Assembly: GCA_045613985.1 (NCBI GenBank)
Contig: JAZLCA010000045.1
Span: 1 to 23,161, forward strand
Source of the DNA: SIG644 sp045613985
GTDB lineage: Bacteria; Bacillota; Clostridia; Oscillospirales; CAG-272
Direction: 5' to 3'
DNA length: 23,161 nucleotides
Shown: in pieces, positions 1 to 9,175 of the stretch
Layout of the letters: each line of letters begins with the position of its first letter
Numbering within the stretch: position 1 is the stretch's first letter
Made by a program: the position numbers and the translations under genes
The notes under the pieces: model-generated
Told to the model about the DNA's origin: nothing
The model's database searches: none
What the model saw: only the letters and a program-made list of their open reading frames with translations

Positions 1-225
1 TGCAAACGCAGAGGCTGAAGATGCTCGTTTTCGCGTCGTGTTGCGCGCTTGCGCGCCCACAAAGACGCGCTCGGAGTTCCAAGGGGGAGCCCCTTGGTTC
101 CCTTTCTTTCGCCATTTCTTTGTGGAACAACAAAGAAATGGAATGAAGTGCTAAACAGATCAGCGCGCGACGTAGTCGCGCAGTATGATCGTCAAGAGAA
201 AAAGTCGTGGAAAATTTAAGTTAAC
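1..225. repeat. Mosaic intergenic repeat, H1 end facing glyA stop
   Basis: This noncoding stretch follows the glyA stop codon. It holds an H1 hairpin at 112-141: a 12-bp stem (CCATTTCTTTGT with its complement) around GGAACA, next to the associated string GGTTCCCTTTCTTTCG. The module is the inverse of the copies at 7122, 12173 and 1566. A terminal motif like AAGTCGTGGAAAATTT (near 203-217) ends almost at the stop codon, and a 14-bp palindrome TTAAGTTAACTTAA (216-229) overlaps the stop itself. No ORF with a recognisable product and no U-tract terminator was seen. The left boundary lies outside the window. Confidence 0.75.
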
Positions 226-1464
226 TTAATTATAGATAGGGAACTTTTCGCACAAAGCCTGAACTTCCGCAGAAATTCTATCCTTGCTATTCTCAAAATC
301 ACGGATGGTATCGATGATCCAGCCGGCGATGAGCTTCATCTCGGGCTCCTTAAATCCGCGAGTGGTGACCGCGGGCGTACCGATGCGCAGACCGCTGGTG
401 ACGAAAGGACTCTGGGGATCGTTCGGAATGGTATTCTTGTTGGCGGTGATGTGAACCTCGTCCAGACGATGCTCCAGCTCCTTGCCGGTAATGCCCTCGT
501 CGACCAGGTTGAGCAGCATCAGGTGATTGTCCGTGCCGCCCGAGACCAGCTTAATGCCGCCTTCGGTCAAAGCCTGTGCCAATACGGCCGCGTTCTTGAC
601 GATCTGCTGCTGGTATTCCTTGAATTCGTCGGTCAGCGCCTCACCGAAAGCGACGGCCTTGGCGGCGATGATGTGCATCAAGGGACCGCCCTGCGTGCCG
701 GGGAATACGGCCTTGTCGATCTGCTTTGCCAGCTCCTCGCGGCACAGGATCATACCGCCTCTGGGACCGCGCAGTGTCTTGTGGGTGGTCGTGGTGACGA
801 CGTCAGCGTAAGGTACGGGCGAGGGGTGAACGCCGGCGGCGATCAGGCCCGCAATGTGAGCCATATCGACCATCAGATAAGCACCCACCTCGTCTGCAAT
901 CTCGCGGCAACGGGGGAAATCGATGGTTCTGGAGTAGGCACTGGCACCTACAACGATGAGCTTAGGCTTGCATTCCAGAGCAATGCGGCGCATTTCGTCG
1001 TAGTCGATCACCTCGGTCTCGGGGCTGACACCGTAGGGAACGACGTTGAAATACTTACCCGAAATGTTGACGGGCGAGCCGTGAGACAGGTGACCGCCCT
1101 GCTGCAGATTCATGCCCATGACGGTGTCGCCGGGCTGAAGCAGCGCGAAGAATACGGCCAGGTTGGCGTTGGCACCGCTGTGGGGCTGAACGTTGGCGTG
1201 CTCGGCGCCGAACAGCTTGCAAGCGCGCTCGCGGGCGATGTTTTCCACAACGTCAACGCAGTAGCAGCCGCCGTAGTAACGCTTGGAGGGATAGCCCTCG
1301 GCGTATTTGTTGGTCAGGACGCCGCCGGCGGCCAAAAGAACGGCCTTGGAGACGATATTTTCGGAGGCGATCAGCTCGATGTTGTGCTGCTGGCGGGCAA
1401 GCTCAGCGTCACAGGCCTCGAAGACTTCGGAATCGTAGTTTTTCAATTCATCAAAAAAGTTCAT
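226..1464 (-). CDS. glyA: Serine hydroxymethyltransferase
   Basis: This enzyme interconverts serine and glycine, loading a methylene group on tetrahydrofolate in the cytoplasm. The folate one-carbon pool feeds the PurN and AICAR transformylase steps encoded nearby. At 412 residues it has normal family length. Visible family features are the N-terminal LIASENIVS, the KYAEGYPSKRYYGG block (about 53-66), VDMAHIAGL (about 199-207) and the PLP lysine in TTTTHKTLRGPRGG (Lys229). The start is supported by a GAAAGGA ribosome site 9-10 bases upstream. It is the last gene of the minus-strand purine block; its 571-base upstream gap is filled with repeats, so co-transcription with purL would need read-through. 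Identification is secure. Confidence 0.97.
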   Translation of the reverse strand: MNFFDELKNYDSEVFEACDAELARQQHNIELIASENIVSKAVLLAAGGVLTNKYAEGYPSKRYYGGCYCVDVVENIARERACKLFGAEHANVQPHSGANANLAVFFALLQPGDTVMGMNLQQGGHLSHGSPVNISGKYFNVVPYGVSPETEVIDYDEMRRIALECKPKLIVVGASAYSRTIDFPRCREIADEVGAYLMVDMAHIAGLIAAGVHPSPVPYADVVTTTTHKTLRGPRGGMILCREELAKQIDKAVFPGTQGGPLMHIIAAKAVAFGEALTDEFKEYQQQIVKNAAVLAQALTEGGIKLVSGGTDNHLMLLNLVDEGITGKELEHRLDEVHITANKNTIPNDPQSPFVTSGLRIGTPAVTTRGFKEPEMKLIAGWIIDTIRDFENSKDRISAEVQALCEKFPIYN

Positions 1465-2035
1465 GGGGGGATCCTTTCAGGGGGATTTTTGGGGGTATAG
1501 CTAAGGTTTTTACAACTTTTTTATGGCCTCGCCCAGCTTCGCGCGCTCGGTGTGCCGGTATGGATGTTACTTCTTTGTCGTTCCACAAAGAAGTAACCAA
1601 GAAAGGGAACCAAGGCTTTCCCCCTTGGATTCCCCTCCTTTGCCGCTCTTCAAAGCAGGCTTGGGGGAACATATTTCGGCTTGCGCCGAAACGTGGCGAG
1701 TTTTATTCGCCCGCTAAACACGGGCGTGGCGCAAAGCGCAAACATAAAACTCCAAGACATCTATGCTTTTTCTGCATCGCTCGCCATTTTGCCACCACGA
1801 GCGGCAGATAGAATTTGCCATAGGTTCTCTAATATGGTGGAAAAGTTGGGGCAGGGGCCCCACTTTTAGCGGTAGTAACTACGGAACAACGTACTTCCTT
1901 CCCTACACGGAGATAGGAAAAGTTGCAAGGGCGAGCGCTTACTTTTCTTCTATTAAAGTTTTTTGAGGGGGGCAGGGGAACTTTTTTTCAAAAAAGTCCC
2001 CCACGTACTCCTCGTACTCCTCGTTCCCCTCGTTC
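1465..2035. repeat. Mosaic intergenic repeat between purL and glyA
   Basis: This long noncoding gap has an H1 end facing the glyA start: ACAACTTTTTTATGG near 1512 and a 13-bp H1 hairpin at 1566-1597, here with stem GTTACTTCTTTGT. Following are the AAGAAAGGGAACCAAGG block, a central ACCACGAGCGGCAGATA module (about 1794-1810), a GGGGCCCC module (about 1852-1862), an inverted terminal motif (1913-1926), and an H2 hairpin at 1975-2003. The hairpin is followed by three 9-base pyrimidine units (TACTCCTCG twice, then TTCCCCTCG) running to 2032, just short of the purL stop codon. I see no coding sequence or canonical intrinsic terminator. Module order matches the gaps at 7013-7529 and 12048-12557. 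Confidence 0.85.
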
Positions 2036-5000
2036 TTACTTAAAATACTTCACAGCGGCCTCGAACATACGAATATCATACTCGCCGGGGACGTTTTTAT
2101 ACAGACCGGCGCCGATACGCTCGGAGTGACCCATCTTACCGAAGACGCGGCCGTCGGGCGAGGTGATACCCTCGATGGCGCAGATGGAGCCGTTGGGATT
2201 GAAGGCGGTGTCCATGGTGGGAGCGCCGTCCAGATCGACGTACTGCGTTGCGATCTGACCGTTTTCGGACAGCTTGGCGATCAGCTCGTCGGATGCCAGG
2301 AAGCGACCCTCGCCGTGCGAGATCGGCACGGTATAGATATCGCCTACCTTAGCAAGAGACAGCCAAGGAGACTTGTTGGTGCAAACGCGGGTGCGAACCA
2401 GCTTGGACTGGTGGCGGGAGATGGTGTTGAAGGTCAGGGTGGGGCAGTTTTCGTCGGTGTCAATGATCTTACCGAAGGGAACCAGACCCAGCTTGATGAG
2501 CGCCTGGAAGCCGTTGCAAATACCGCACATCAGACCGTCGCGAGCGTCGAGCAGCTCGGTCACACCTTCCTTGATGGCAGGGTTGCGGAAGAAAGCCGTG
2601 ATAAACTTTGCCGAACCGTCCGGCTCGTCACCGCCCGAGAAACCACCGGGGATGAAGATCATCTGGCTGTTCTTGATCTTTTGTGCCGCTGCCTCAACGC
2701 TGCGCGAGACGTCGTCAGCGCTCAGGTTGCGAATGACCAGAATGTCAGCTTCAGCACCTGCAGCCTCAACCGCACGGGCGCTGTCGTATTCGCAGTTGGT
2801 GCCGGGGAATACGGGAATGAGTACCTTGGGACGGGCTACCTTGATGGCAGGTGCGGCCGTCGATCCGCCCGTATAGGAGAAGACGGGCAGACCCAGCGCA
2901 CTCTCCTTGGCGGGAGCCGTGGTGGGATAAACGCTCTCGAGCTTGCCCTCGTTGATCGAAAGCAGCTCGGCGATGGTCGCGCTCTCGCCGTCCAGAACGA
3001 TTTCGGGCTCGGCGGTCGTCTGACCGATCTTGAGCGAGCAGGGGAGAGTGACGTCCTCGGTCAGCTCAGCGACGATGAAGTCGTACTGACCCTTGGCGTA
3101 CCACTGATCCTTTACCGCGCCGCAGGACGTAAAGCCTACGTTGTTACCAAACGACATCTTCATGACCGCCTCGGCAAGTCCGTTTTCAACTGCCCAAGCA
3201 GCCTTGACCTTGCCCTCGGCGCACAGCAAGTGGAAATTCTCCCACGCGGCCTTGGTGGCCTCGGGGGTGTTATCCACGGGAGCGAACAGATATACGGGAT
3301 GACCTGCCTCCTTGAATTCGGGCGAGATTACGTCGCTCGCCTTGATGGGGGCGATCGCAAAGGAGATCAGTGTGGGAGGAACGTCCAGATCCAGGAAGGA
3401 GCCCGACATGGAGTCCTTACCGCCGATGGCAGCGGCGTTCAGCTCGAGCTGCGCGTCCATCGCACCCAAGAGTGCCGCGAAGGGCTTGCCCCAGCGGGTG
3501 GGCTCGTTGCGGAGCTTTTCAAAGAATTCCTGGAGCGTCAGATATGCGTCCTTGTAGTCCGCACCGGCGGCAACCAGCTTGGCCATCGAGTTATATACAG
3601 CGGCACGGGCACCCGTGTAGGTGTCGATGCACATATGATCGGGATCCATACCCCAAGCCATAACGCTGGCGCTGTCCGTTACCTGACCGGGCAGGGTGGG
3701 AAGAAGTGCGGCCATGGCCTGCGCGGGGGTTCTCTGCGTCTTACCGCCGAAGGGCATCAGCACCGAGCCTGCACCGATCGAGCCGTCAAAGCGCTCGACA
3801 AGACCGCGGCGGCCGGCCGTCTTCAGATCGGCGGCCATCTCACGAAGAGAGGTGTACAAGGGCTTGCTCATTACGGACAGATCCTTTTCGTTGACCTCGA
3901 CCGTCGTGTGCTTGTTCGCACCGTTGGTGTTGAGGAAGTCGCGGGACAGGTTGGCAATGATCTGACCCTTCCAGGACATGACCATGCGCGCCTGTTCGGT
4001 GACGACGGCTACGCGATAAGCCTCCAGGTTTTCGGCGGTGGCGTATTCGATGAACTTGTCAGCGTCCTCGGCCGCAACAACGACAGCCATTCTCTCCTGA
4101 GACTCGGAGATGGCAAGCTCGGTGCCGTCCAGACCGTCGTACTTTTTGCGAACGGCATCCAGATCGATCTTCAGACCGTCGGCCAGCTCACCGATGGCAA
4201 CCGATACGCCGCCCGCACCGAAGTCGTTGCAGCGCTTGATGAGTCGGGTGACGTCGGGATTGCGGAACAGACGCTGGATCTTTCTTTCCTCGGGCGCGTT
4301 ACCCTTCTGGACCCCGGAGGCCATGGTGGTCAGCGACTTGAGGTTGTGGCTCTTGGAGGAACCCGTCGCGCCGCCGATACCGTCGCGGCCGGTGCGGCCA
4401 CCCAAAAGCACGATGACGTCACCGGGAGCGGGACGCTCGCGGCGGACGTTGTAAGCGGGAGCGGCAGCAACGACAGCACCGCACTCCAGACGCTTTGCGA
4501 CGTAGCCGTCGTGATAAATCTCGGCTACGTGACCGGTAGCCAGACCGATCTGGTTACCGTAAGAGGAATAACCTGCGGCGGCCGTCTGACACAGCTTTCT
4601 CTGGGGCAGCTTGCCGGCCATGGTTTCGTTCAAAGGCTTGGTGGGGTCACCCGCACCCGTGACGCGCATGGCCTGATGGACGTAGGCACGACCCGACAGC
4701 GGGTCGCGGATGCAACCGCCGATACAGGTGGCCGCGCCGCCGAAGGGCTCGATCTCGGTGGGGTGGTTGTGAGTTTCGTTCTTGAACATGAGCAGCCAAT
4801 CCTGATCCTCACCGTTGATGGTGGCGGTGACGTGAATGGAGCAGGCGTTGATCTCCTCCGACTCGTCAAGCTCGGGCAATTCGCCTCTCTTTTTGAGCGT
4901 CTTGACGGCGATGGTCGCAATGTCCATCAGCGTCTGGGGACGGGCGGCGGCCTTCTCCTCGCCGTAAACCTCGACGCGTGCCTTCAGATAGCGCTCGTAA

Positions 5001-5737
5001 GCAGCGGCGACGGCAGGGTCGTCGATCTTGACGTTGTCGATGTGAGTCGAGAAGGTGGTATGTCTGCAGTGGTCGGACCAGTAGGTGTCAACCACGCGAA
5101 TTTCGGTGATGGTGGGATCTCTCTTTTCCTCGCCCGCAAAATAATTCTGCAGGAAGCGCAGGTCGTCCAGGTCCATGGCAAGACCCAGCGTGTCAAGCAG
5201 CTCGGCAAGTGCCTTGTCGTCCATTTGGATGAAGCCCTCGACCGTCTTGACCGTCTCGGGAATGGCGTATTCGACCGCCAGCGTTTCGGGCTTGTCCATG
5301 ACGGCCTCGCGCGACTCGACGGGGTTGATGACGTACTTTTTGATCTCGGCAACCTCAGCCTCACTCAGCTTGCCGTACAGCGCGTAGATGCGAGCGGTGC
5401 GGATGGTGGGGCGGTCGCCCTGCGAGATGATCTGGATGCACTGTGCGGCCGAGTCGGCTCGCTGGTCAAACTGACCGGGCAGGTACTCGACGGCAAATAC
5501 GACGTCAGCATCGGTGGCCGTTACGTCGTCCGAGGTGATGTCCAGCTGGGGCTCGGAAAAAACGGTGCCCTTGGCGTAGTCAAACAGCTCCTCGGTGATG
5601 TTCTCGGCGTCGTAGCGATTGTACAGACGAACGTCCTCAAGAGAGGTGATGCCCAAGAGGGTGCGGGCGTCGGACAGAAGCGCGTGCGCCTCGTGCGCCA
5701 ATTCTTTTTTCTTTTCTACAAATACTCTGTATACCAT
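2036..5737 (-). CDS. purL: Phosphoribosylformylglycinamidine synthase, single-chain
   Basis: This enzyme converts FGAR, glutamine and ATP to FGAM, step four of purine synthesis. At 1233 residues it is the large single-chain form in which the AIRS-like synthase halves and the glutaminase are fused, rather than the separate PurL, PurQ and PurS proteins. Visible features are SDHCRHTTF near residue 210, NETHNHPT in the first synthase half, GGKDSMSG in the second, and a C-terminal class I glutaminase with PVFPGTNCEYDSARA, nucleophile motif CGICNGFQ (Cys1074) and GHSER (His1204, Glu1206). The ribosome site GAGGAA is formed by the last two codons of purD, leaving a 6-base gap, so the two genes are almost certainly co-translated. 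No missing key residue was noticed. Confidence 0.97.
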   Translation of the reverse strand: MVYRVFVEKKKELAHEAHALLSDARTLLGITSLEDVRLYNRYDAENITEELFDYAKGTVFSEPQLDITSDDVTATDADVVFAVEYLPGQFDQRADSAAQCIQIISQGDRPTIRTARIYALYGKLSEAEVAEIKKYVINPVESREAVMDKPETLAVEYAIPETVKTVEGFIQMDDKALAELLDTLGLAMDLDDLRFLQNYFAGEEKRDPTITEIRVVDTYWSDHCRHTTFSTHIDNVKIDDPAVAAAYERYLKARVEVYGEEKAAARPQTLMDIATIAVKTLKKRGELPELDESEEINACSIHVTATINGEDQDWLLMFKNETHNHPTEIEPFGGAATCIGGCIRDPLSGRAYVHQAMRVTGAGDPTKPLNETMAGKLPQRKLCQTAAAGYSSYGNQIGLATGHVAEIYHDGYVAKRLECGAVVAAAPAYNVRRERPAPGDVIVLLGGRTGRDGIGGATGSSKSHNLKSLTTMASGVQKGNAPEERKIQRLFRNPDVTRLIKRCNDFGAGGVSVAIGELADGLKIDLDAVRKKYDGLDGTELAISESQERMAVVVAAEDADKFIEYATAENLEAYRVAVVTEQARMVMSWKGQIIANLSRDFLNTNGANKHTTVEVNEKDLSVMSKPLYTSLREMAADLKTAGRRGLVERFDGSIGAGSVLMPFGGKTQRTPAQAMAALLPTLPGQVTDSASVMAWGMDPDHMCIDTYTGARAAVYNSMAKLVAAGADYKDAYLTLQEFFEKLRNEPTRWGKPFAALLGAMDAQLELNAAAIGGKDSMSGSFLDLDVPPTLISFAIAPIKASDVISPEFKEAGHPVYLFAPVDNTPEATKAAWENFHLLCAEGKVKAAWAVENGLAEAVMKMSFGNNVGFTSCGAVKDQWYAKGQYDFIVAELTEDVTLPCSLKIGQTTAEPEIVLDGESATIAELLSINEGKLESVYPTTAPAKESALGLPVFSYTGGSTAAPAIKVARPKVLIPVFPGTNCEYDSARAVEAAGAEADILVIRNLSADDVSRSVEAAAQKIKNSQMIFIPGGFSGGDEPDGSAKFITAFFRNPAIKEGVTELLDARDGLMCGICNGFQALIKLGLVPFGKIIDTDENCPTLTFNTISRHQSKLVRTRVCTNKSPWLSLAKVGDIYTVPISHGEGRFLASDELIAKLSENGQIATQYVDLDGAPTMDTAFNPNGSICAIEGITSPDGRVFGKMGHSERIGAGLYKNVPGEYDIRMFEAAVKYFK

Positions 5738-5743
5738 GTTGAT

Positions 5744-7012
5744 TTATTCCTCCATAGCCGCCAAGGCACGCTTGCCAATGTCGCGGCGATAATATGCACC
5801 TTCAAAATGAATGTTGCTTACGTTTTCATAAGCCTGATCCAATGCGCCCTTGAGGCTGTCGGCCATGCCGATGACGCCCAGCACGCGGCCGCCGTTGGTC
5901 AGCAATTTGCCGCCGTCCAGTTTCGCACCGGCTACGATAACGTTGTCGGACAACGCCTCGGGAATGGTGATCTCCTTGCCCTTCTCGTAAGCCTCGGGGT
6001 AGCCGGCCGATGCCATAATGACGCAGGCGGCGGCGCCGTTCGAGAACTTGACTTCGGTCTGGGCAAGCGTGCCGTTGGTGGTCGCCTGCATAACGGTCAA
6101 AAGATCACTCTCAAGCAAGGGAAGGACGACCTGCGTTTCGGGATCGCCGAAACGGCAGTTGTATTCGATGACCTTCGGGCCGTTCGGGGTCATCATCAGA
6201 CCAAAGTAGAGGCAGCCCGTGAAGGGACGTCCTTCGGCGGCCATGGCCTGAATGGTCGGCAGGAAAATGGTCTCCATGCACTCCTCGGCCAGAGCCGCAG
6301 GGTAGCAGGGGTTGGGGGCGGTGGTGCCCATGCCGCCCGTGTTGAGACCCGTGTCTCCCTCGCCGATTCGTTTGTGGTCCATGGACGAGACCATGGGCTT
6401 GACCACCTTACCGTCGGTGAAGGCGAGGACGGACACCTCGGGGCCGGTCAAAAATTCCTCGATGACGATGTTGTCACCGCTCTTACCAAATTTTTTATCC
6501 TGCATCATGGACACGACGGCGTCCTTTGCTTCATCGCGGGTCATGGCGATGATGACGCCCTTGCCAAGTGCCAGACCGTCCGCCTTGATGACGGTGGGAA
6601 TGGGGGCTTTGTCCAAGTAGGCCAGCGCCGCCTCCATGTCCGAGAATACCTCGTAGGCCGCGGTGGGAATGCCGTACTTTTTCATCAGATTTTTGGAGAA
6701 GACCTTGCTTCCCTCGATGATGGCGGCGTTTGCGCGGGGGCCGAAGCAGGGAATGCCGACTTCGCCCAGGGCATCGACACAGCCCAGGACCAGCGGATCG
6801 TCGGGAGCGACGACGGCATAGTCGATGGTGTTTTCCTTTGCGAAGGCTACGATGCCGTCGATATCGGTTGCACCGATGGGGACGCAGGTAGCGTCGGCGG
6901 CGATGCCTCCGTTACCGGGGAGGGCGTAGATGGTCTTAACGTCGGGGTTTTGTTTGAGTTTTTTGATGATGGCGTGTTCACGGCCGCCACTGCCTACGAC
7001 GAGGATGTTCAT
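5744..7012 (-). CDS. purD: Phosphoribosylamine-glycine ligase (GAR synthetase)
   Basis: This ATP-grasp ligase joins phosphoribosylamine and glycine to make GAR, the second purine step. The 422-residue length is typical. The N-terminus MNILVVGSGGREHAI is the family signature; the ATP-grasp region includes IKADGLALGKGV (about residues 143-154) and the C-terminal GLNTGGMGT and YNCRFGDPETQ motifs. The start has GAAAGGA about 9 bases upstream. The leader resembles that of glyA (a TAGCTA, CCCCCAAA, then GAAAGGA order). The gene is followed after 6 bases by purL, while 517 bases of repeat mosaic separate it from the upstream AICAR transformylase gene. Identification is secure. Confidence 0.97.
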   Translation of the reverse strand: MNILVVGSGGREHAIIKKLKQNPDVKTIYALPGNGGIAADATCVPIGATDIDGIVAFAKENTIDYAVVAPDDPLVLGCVDALGEVGIPCFGPRANAAIIEGSKVFSKNLMKKYGIPTAAYEVFSDMEAALAYLDKAPIPTVIKADGLALGKGVIIAMTRDEAKDAVVSMMQDKKFGKSGDNIVIEEFLTGPEVSVLAFTDGKVVKPMVSSMDHKRIGEGDTGLNTGGMGTTAPNPCYPAALAEECMETIFLPTIQAMAAEGRPFTGCLYFGLMMTPNGPKVIEYNCRFGDPETQVVLPLLESDLLTVMQATTNGTLAQTEVKFSNGAAACVIMASAGYPEAYEKGKEITIPEALSDNVIVAGAKLDGGKLLTNGGRVLGVIGMADSLKGALDQAYENVSNIHFEGAYYRRDIGKRALAAMEE

Positions 7013-7529
7013 GGTTTATTCCTTTCGGAGGTATTTGGGGGTAGCTAAATTTTTAACTGTGTGCGTAGCCGGACGATCATACTGCGAGCCTTCGGCTCGC
7101 GCTGATCTGTGCGGTATGGATGCCATTTCTTTGTCGTTCCACAAAGAAATGGCGAAAGAAAGGGAACCAAAGGCACTTTCGGCTTGCCGAAAGAGGACGC
7201 CTTTGGAAACTGCTTTCGTGCCGCTCTTCAAAGCGGAACAGGAGAAAGACATAAAAGATTTTAATGCATCGCTCACCGCCAAGCCACCACGCGCGGCAGG
7301 CGGAGATAGCAAAATTTGTTAAAGCAATTCTAATTATGTGGAGCGGATGGGGGAGGGGCCCCAGAAGCTCGCGGGAGCTATTCTATGGAACAGCGCACGT
7401 CCTTTCCCACACAGAGATAGGAGAAGTTGTAAGGGCGAGCGCTCCTATTACTTCTTTTAAAGTTTTTGGGGGTGTGGGGACTTTTTTCAAAAAGTCCCCA
7501 CGTCGTTCCCCTCGTTCCTCCGTCCTCTC
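7013..7529. repeat. Mosaic intergenic repeat between AICAR transformylase gene and purD
   Basis: From the purD side this gap holds the shared leader motif, a local GCGAGCCTTCGGCTCGC hairpin (about 7084-7100), the H1 hairpin at 7122-7153 (13-bp stem GCCATTTCTTTGT, loop CGTTCC), the GAAAGAAAGGGAACCA block, a central ACCACGCGCGGCAGGC module (about 7287-7302), GCAAAATTTGTTAAAGCAAT (about 7311-7330, nearly identical to 12341-12360), a GGGGCCCC module (about 7357-7364), the inverted terminal motif ATAGGAGAAGTTGT (7417-7430), and the H2 hairpin at 7474-7501 with 13 paired bases. Degenerate pyrimidine units fill the bases up to the stop codon at 7530. No gene was found. Confidence 0.87.
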
Positions 7530-8714
7530 TTAATGATGGAACAATCTCATACCGGTGAAGGCCATAGCCATACCGTACTTATCGCAGCATTCGATGACGA
7601 GGTCGTCGCGGATGGAACCGCCGGGCTCGGCGATGTACTTGGCGCCCGACTTCTTGGCGCGCTCGATATTATCGCTGAAGGGGAAGAAGGCGTCGGAGCC
7701 CAGGGCGACACCGTCGATGGTGTCGAGGTAAGCTCTCTGCTCTTCGCGGGTAAAGACGGCGGGCTGCTCGGTGAAGTACTTCTGCCAGTTGCCGTCGGCG
7801 CAAACGTCTTCTTCGTTCTGGTTGATGTAGCCGTCGATGACGTTGTCGCGGTCGGGTCTGCCCAGGGTGTCCTTGAAGGGCAGGTTGAGTACCTTGTCGT
7901 GCTGGCGCAGGAACCAGGTGTCCGCCTTGCCGCCGGCGAGTCTGGTGCAGTGAACGCGGGACTGCTGACCGGCACCAACACCGATGGCCTGACCGTCAAC
8001 GGCGTAGCAAACGGGGTTGGACTGGGTGTACTTGAGGGTGATCAGAGCCACGATCAGATCGCGGATGGCGCTCTCGGGCATATCCTTGTTGGCGGTGACG
8101 ATGTTGGAAAGCAGCTCACGGTTGATCTCGAAATTGTTGCGGCCCTGCTCGAAGGTGATGCCGAATACGTCCTTGTGCTCGACAGCGGCAGGGACGTAGT
8201 TGGGATCGATCTTGACGATGTTATAGCTGCCCTTGCGCTTGGACTTCAGAATTTCCAGTGCCTCGGGCTCGTAGCCGGGAGCGATGATACCGTCGGAGAC
8301 TTCGCGCTTGATCATCAGCGCGGTGGTCACGTCGCACACGTCGGACAGAGCGACCCAGTCGCCAAACGAACACATACGGTCGGTACCGCGAGCGCGGGCG
8401 TAAGCGCAGGCAAGGGGAGACTCATCCAGTCCCTCAATGTCGTCTACGAAGCAAGCCTTCTTGAGCTTGTCCGACAGGGGAATGCCGACGGCAGCAGAGG
8501 TGGGGGAAACGTGCTTGAAGGAGGTGACGGCGGGAAGTCCCAGCGCGGCCTTGAGCTCCTTGACCAGCTGCCAGGAGTTGAAGGCATCCAGGAAATTGAT
8601 AAAGCCGGGGCGGCCGTTCAGAATCTCGATGGGCAGCTCCGATCCGTCTGCCATGAAGATCCTAGCGGGTTTTTGGTTGGGGTTACAGCCGTATTTCAGT
8701 TCGAATTCTTTCAT
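7530..8714 (-). CDS. purH: Stand-alone AICAR formyltransferase (PurH C-terminal type)
   Basis: This enzyme transfers a formyl group from 10-formyl-tetrahydrofolate to AICAR, giving FAICAR, the penultimate step to IMP. At 394 residues it corresponds only to the transformylase half of bifunctional PurH: the protein starts near KYGCNPNQKPA, and the inosinicase domain that normally precedes it is absent. Visible active-site elements are TSFKHVSP (Lys67, His68), YTQSNPVCYA, GAGQQSRVHCTRLAG and LGSDAFFPF. Cyclisation is presumably done by the PurO-type protein encoded at 9176-9892. A ribosome site AAGGAGA lies about 9 bases before the start, and an H2-type inverted repeat (8741-8774) sits 27 bases upstream. 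I am sure of the domain; the symbol purH is used for lack of a settled name for the split form. Confidence 0.92.
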   Translation of the reverse strand: MKEFELKYGCNPNQKPARIFMADGSELPIEILNGRPGFINFLDAFNSWQLVKELKAALGLPAVTSFKHVSPTSAAVGIPLSDKLKKACFVDDIEGLDESPLACAYARARGTDRMCSFGDWVALSDVCDVTTALMIKREVSDGIIAPGYEPEALEILKSKRKGSYNIVKIDPNYVPAAVEHKDVFGITFEQGRNNFEINRELLSNIVTANKDMPESAIRDLIVALITLKYTQSNPVCYAVDGQAIGVGAGQQSRVHCTRLAGGKADTWFLRQHDKVLNLPFKDTLGRPDRDNVIDGYINQNEEDVCADGNWQKYFTEQPAVFTREEQRAYLDTIDGVALGSDAFFPFSDNIERAKKSGAKYIAEPGGSIRDDLVIECCDKYGMAMAFTGMRLFHH

Positions 8715-9175
8715 GATTATTGTCTCCTTTTGGTTTTTGTTGGGAAAAACTTCTTGAAAGAAGTTTTTCCCAAACCCTTTTCAAGAACTTTGTTCAAATA
8801 TGTTTTTTGGCTAAATGGGGATGTTTGTGCGCTCGACCTTGGGTACTGCCGCAAGCTCATGGGGCCCTCTCCTCGCTCTGCTGCGAACCCCAAAAACTCG
8901 CTTCACTCGTTTTCGGGAACCCCAGCCGCTCGGCATAAATCTGCTTCGCAGATTTACTCCGTCCCCCATCCCACTCGCTCTGCCGAAATATATTCAACGA
9001 GCGGCAGATATGGAAAGCGAGAAATTTTGCGGGTTTCTTAAGGGCATTAGGCCCTTAAGTGTCTTTTCTTCGCCTATTCTTTGCGACAAGGCAAAGAATA
9101 GGCATAAATGCGGTACAGCGCAGCGCGAAGCAGTATGCGCGTCCGTAGAAGAAGTCGCGGAAAATTCAGCTTTCT
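8715..9175. repeat. Mosaic intergenic repeat between purO and AICAR transformylase gene
   Basis: Here an H2-type end faces a start codon: 8741-8774 is a 16-base inverted repeat (TTGGGAAAAACTTCTT and its complement, centre GA), followed by AAACCC and TTTTCAAGAACTTT and by CTGCCGCAAGCTCATGGGGC. The middle carries an ACGAGCGGCAGATATGG module (about 8998-9013) and a hairpin CTTAAGGGC / GCCCTTAAG (9037-9059). The right side is an inverted H1 module: hairpin 9072-9103 with the variant stem GCCTATTCTTTGC, then CAGCGCAGCGCGAAGC and the terminal motif GTAGAAGAAGTCGC (9145-9158), ending near the purO stop. No coding sequence is recognised. Confidence 0.83.
9020..9059. repeat. Near-identical 39-base block with TTAAGGGC hairpin, copy 1
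   Basis: The block from GAAATTTTGCGGGTTTCTTA onward is almost base-for-base the same as 20583-20621. It ends in a perfect 9-bp hairpin, CTTAAGGGC, loop ATTAG, GCCCTTAAG. It always sits between the GCGGCAGAT module and an inverted H1 hairpin, so it is one unit of the intergenic mosaic. Confidence 0.85.

Noticed and set aside
2126..7048. A very long plus-strand open frame of 1640 codons opposite purL and purD.
   Set aside because: It is antisense to two strongly supported genes, shows no recognisable domain, and results from codon bias that removes stops in the opposite frame. The same applies to plus-strand frames at 451-1500, 7533-9041, 11061-12089 and 16697-18328.
7474..7501. H2 hairpin as a standard Rho-independent terminator.
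   Set aside because: The stem is strong but neither strand has a U-tract after it; I left it as a repeat module of unknown function.
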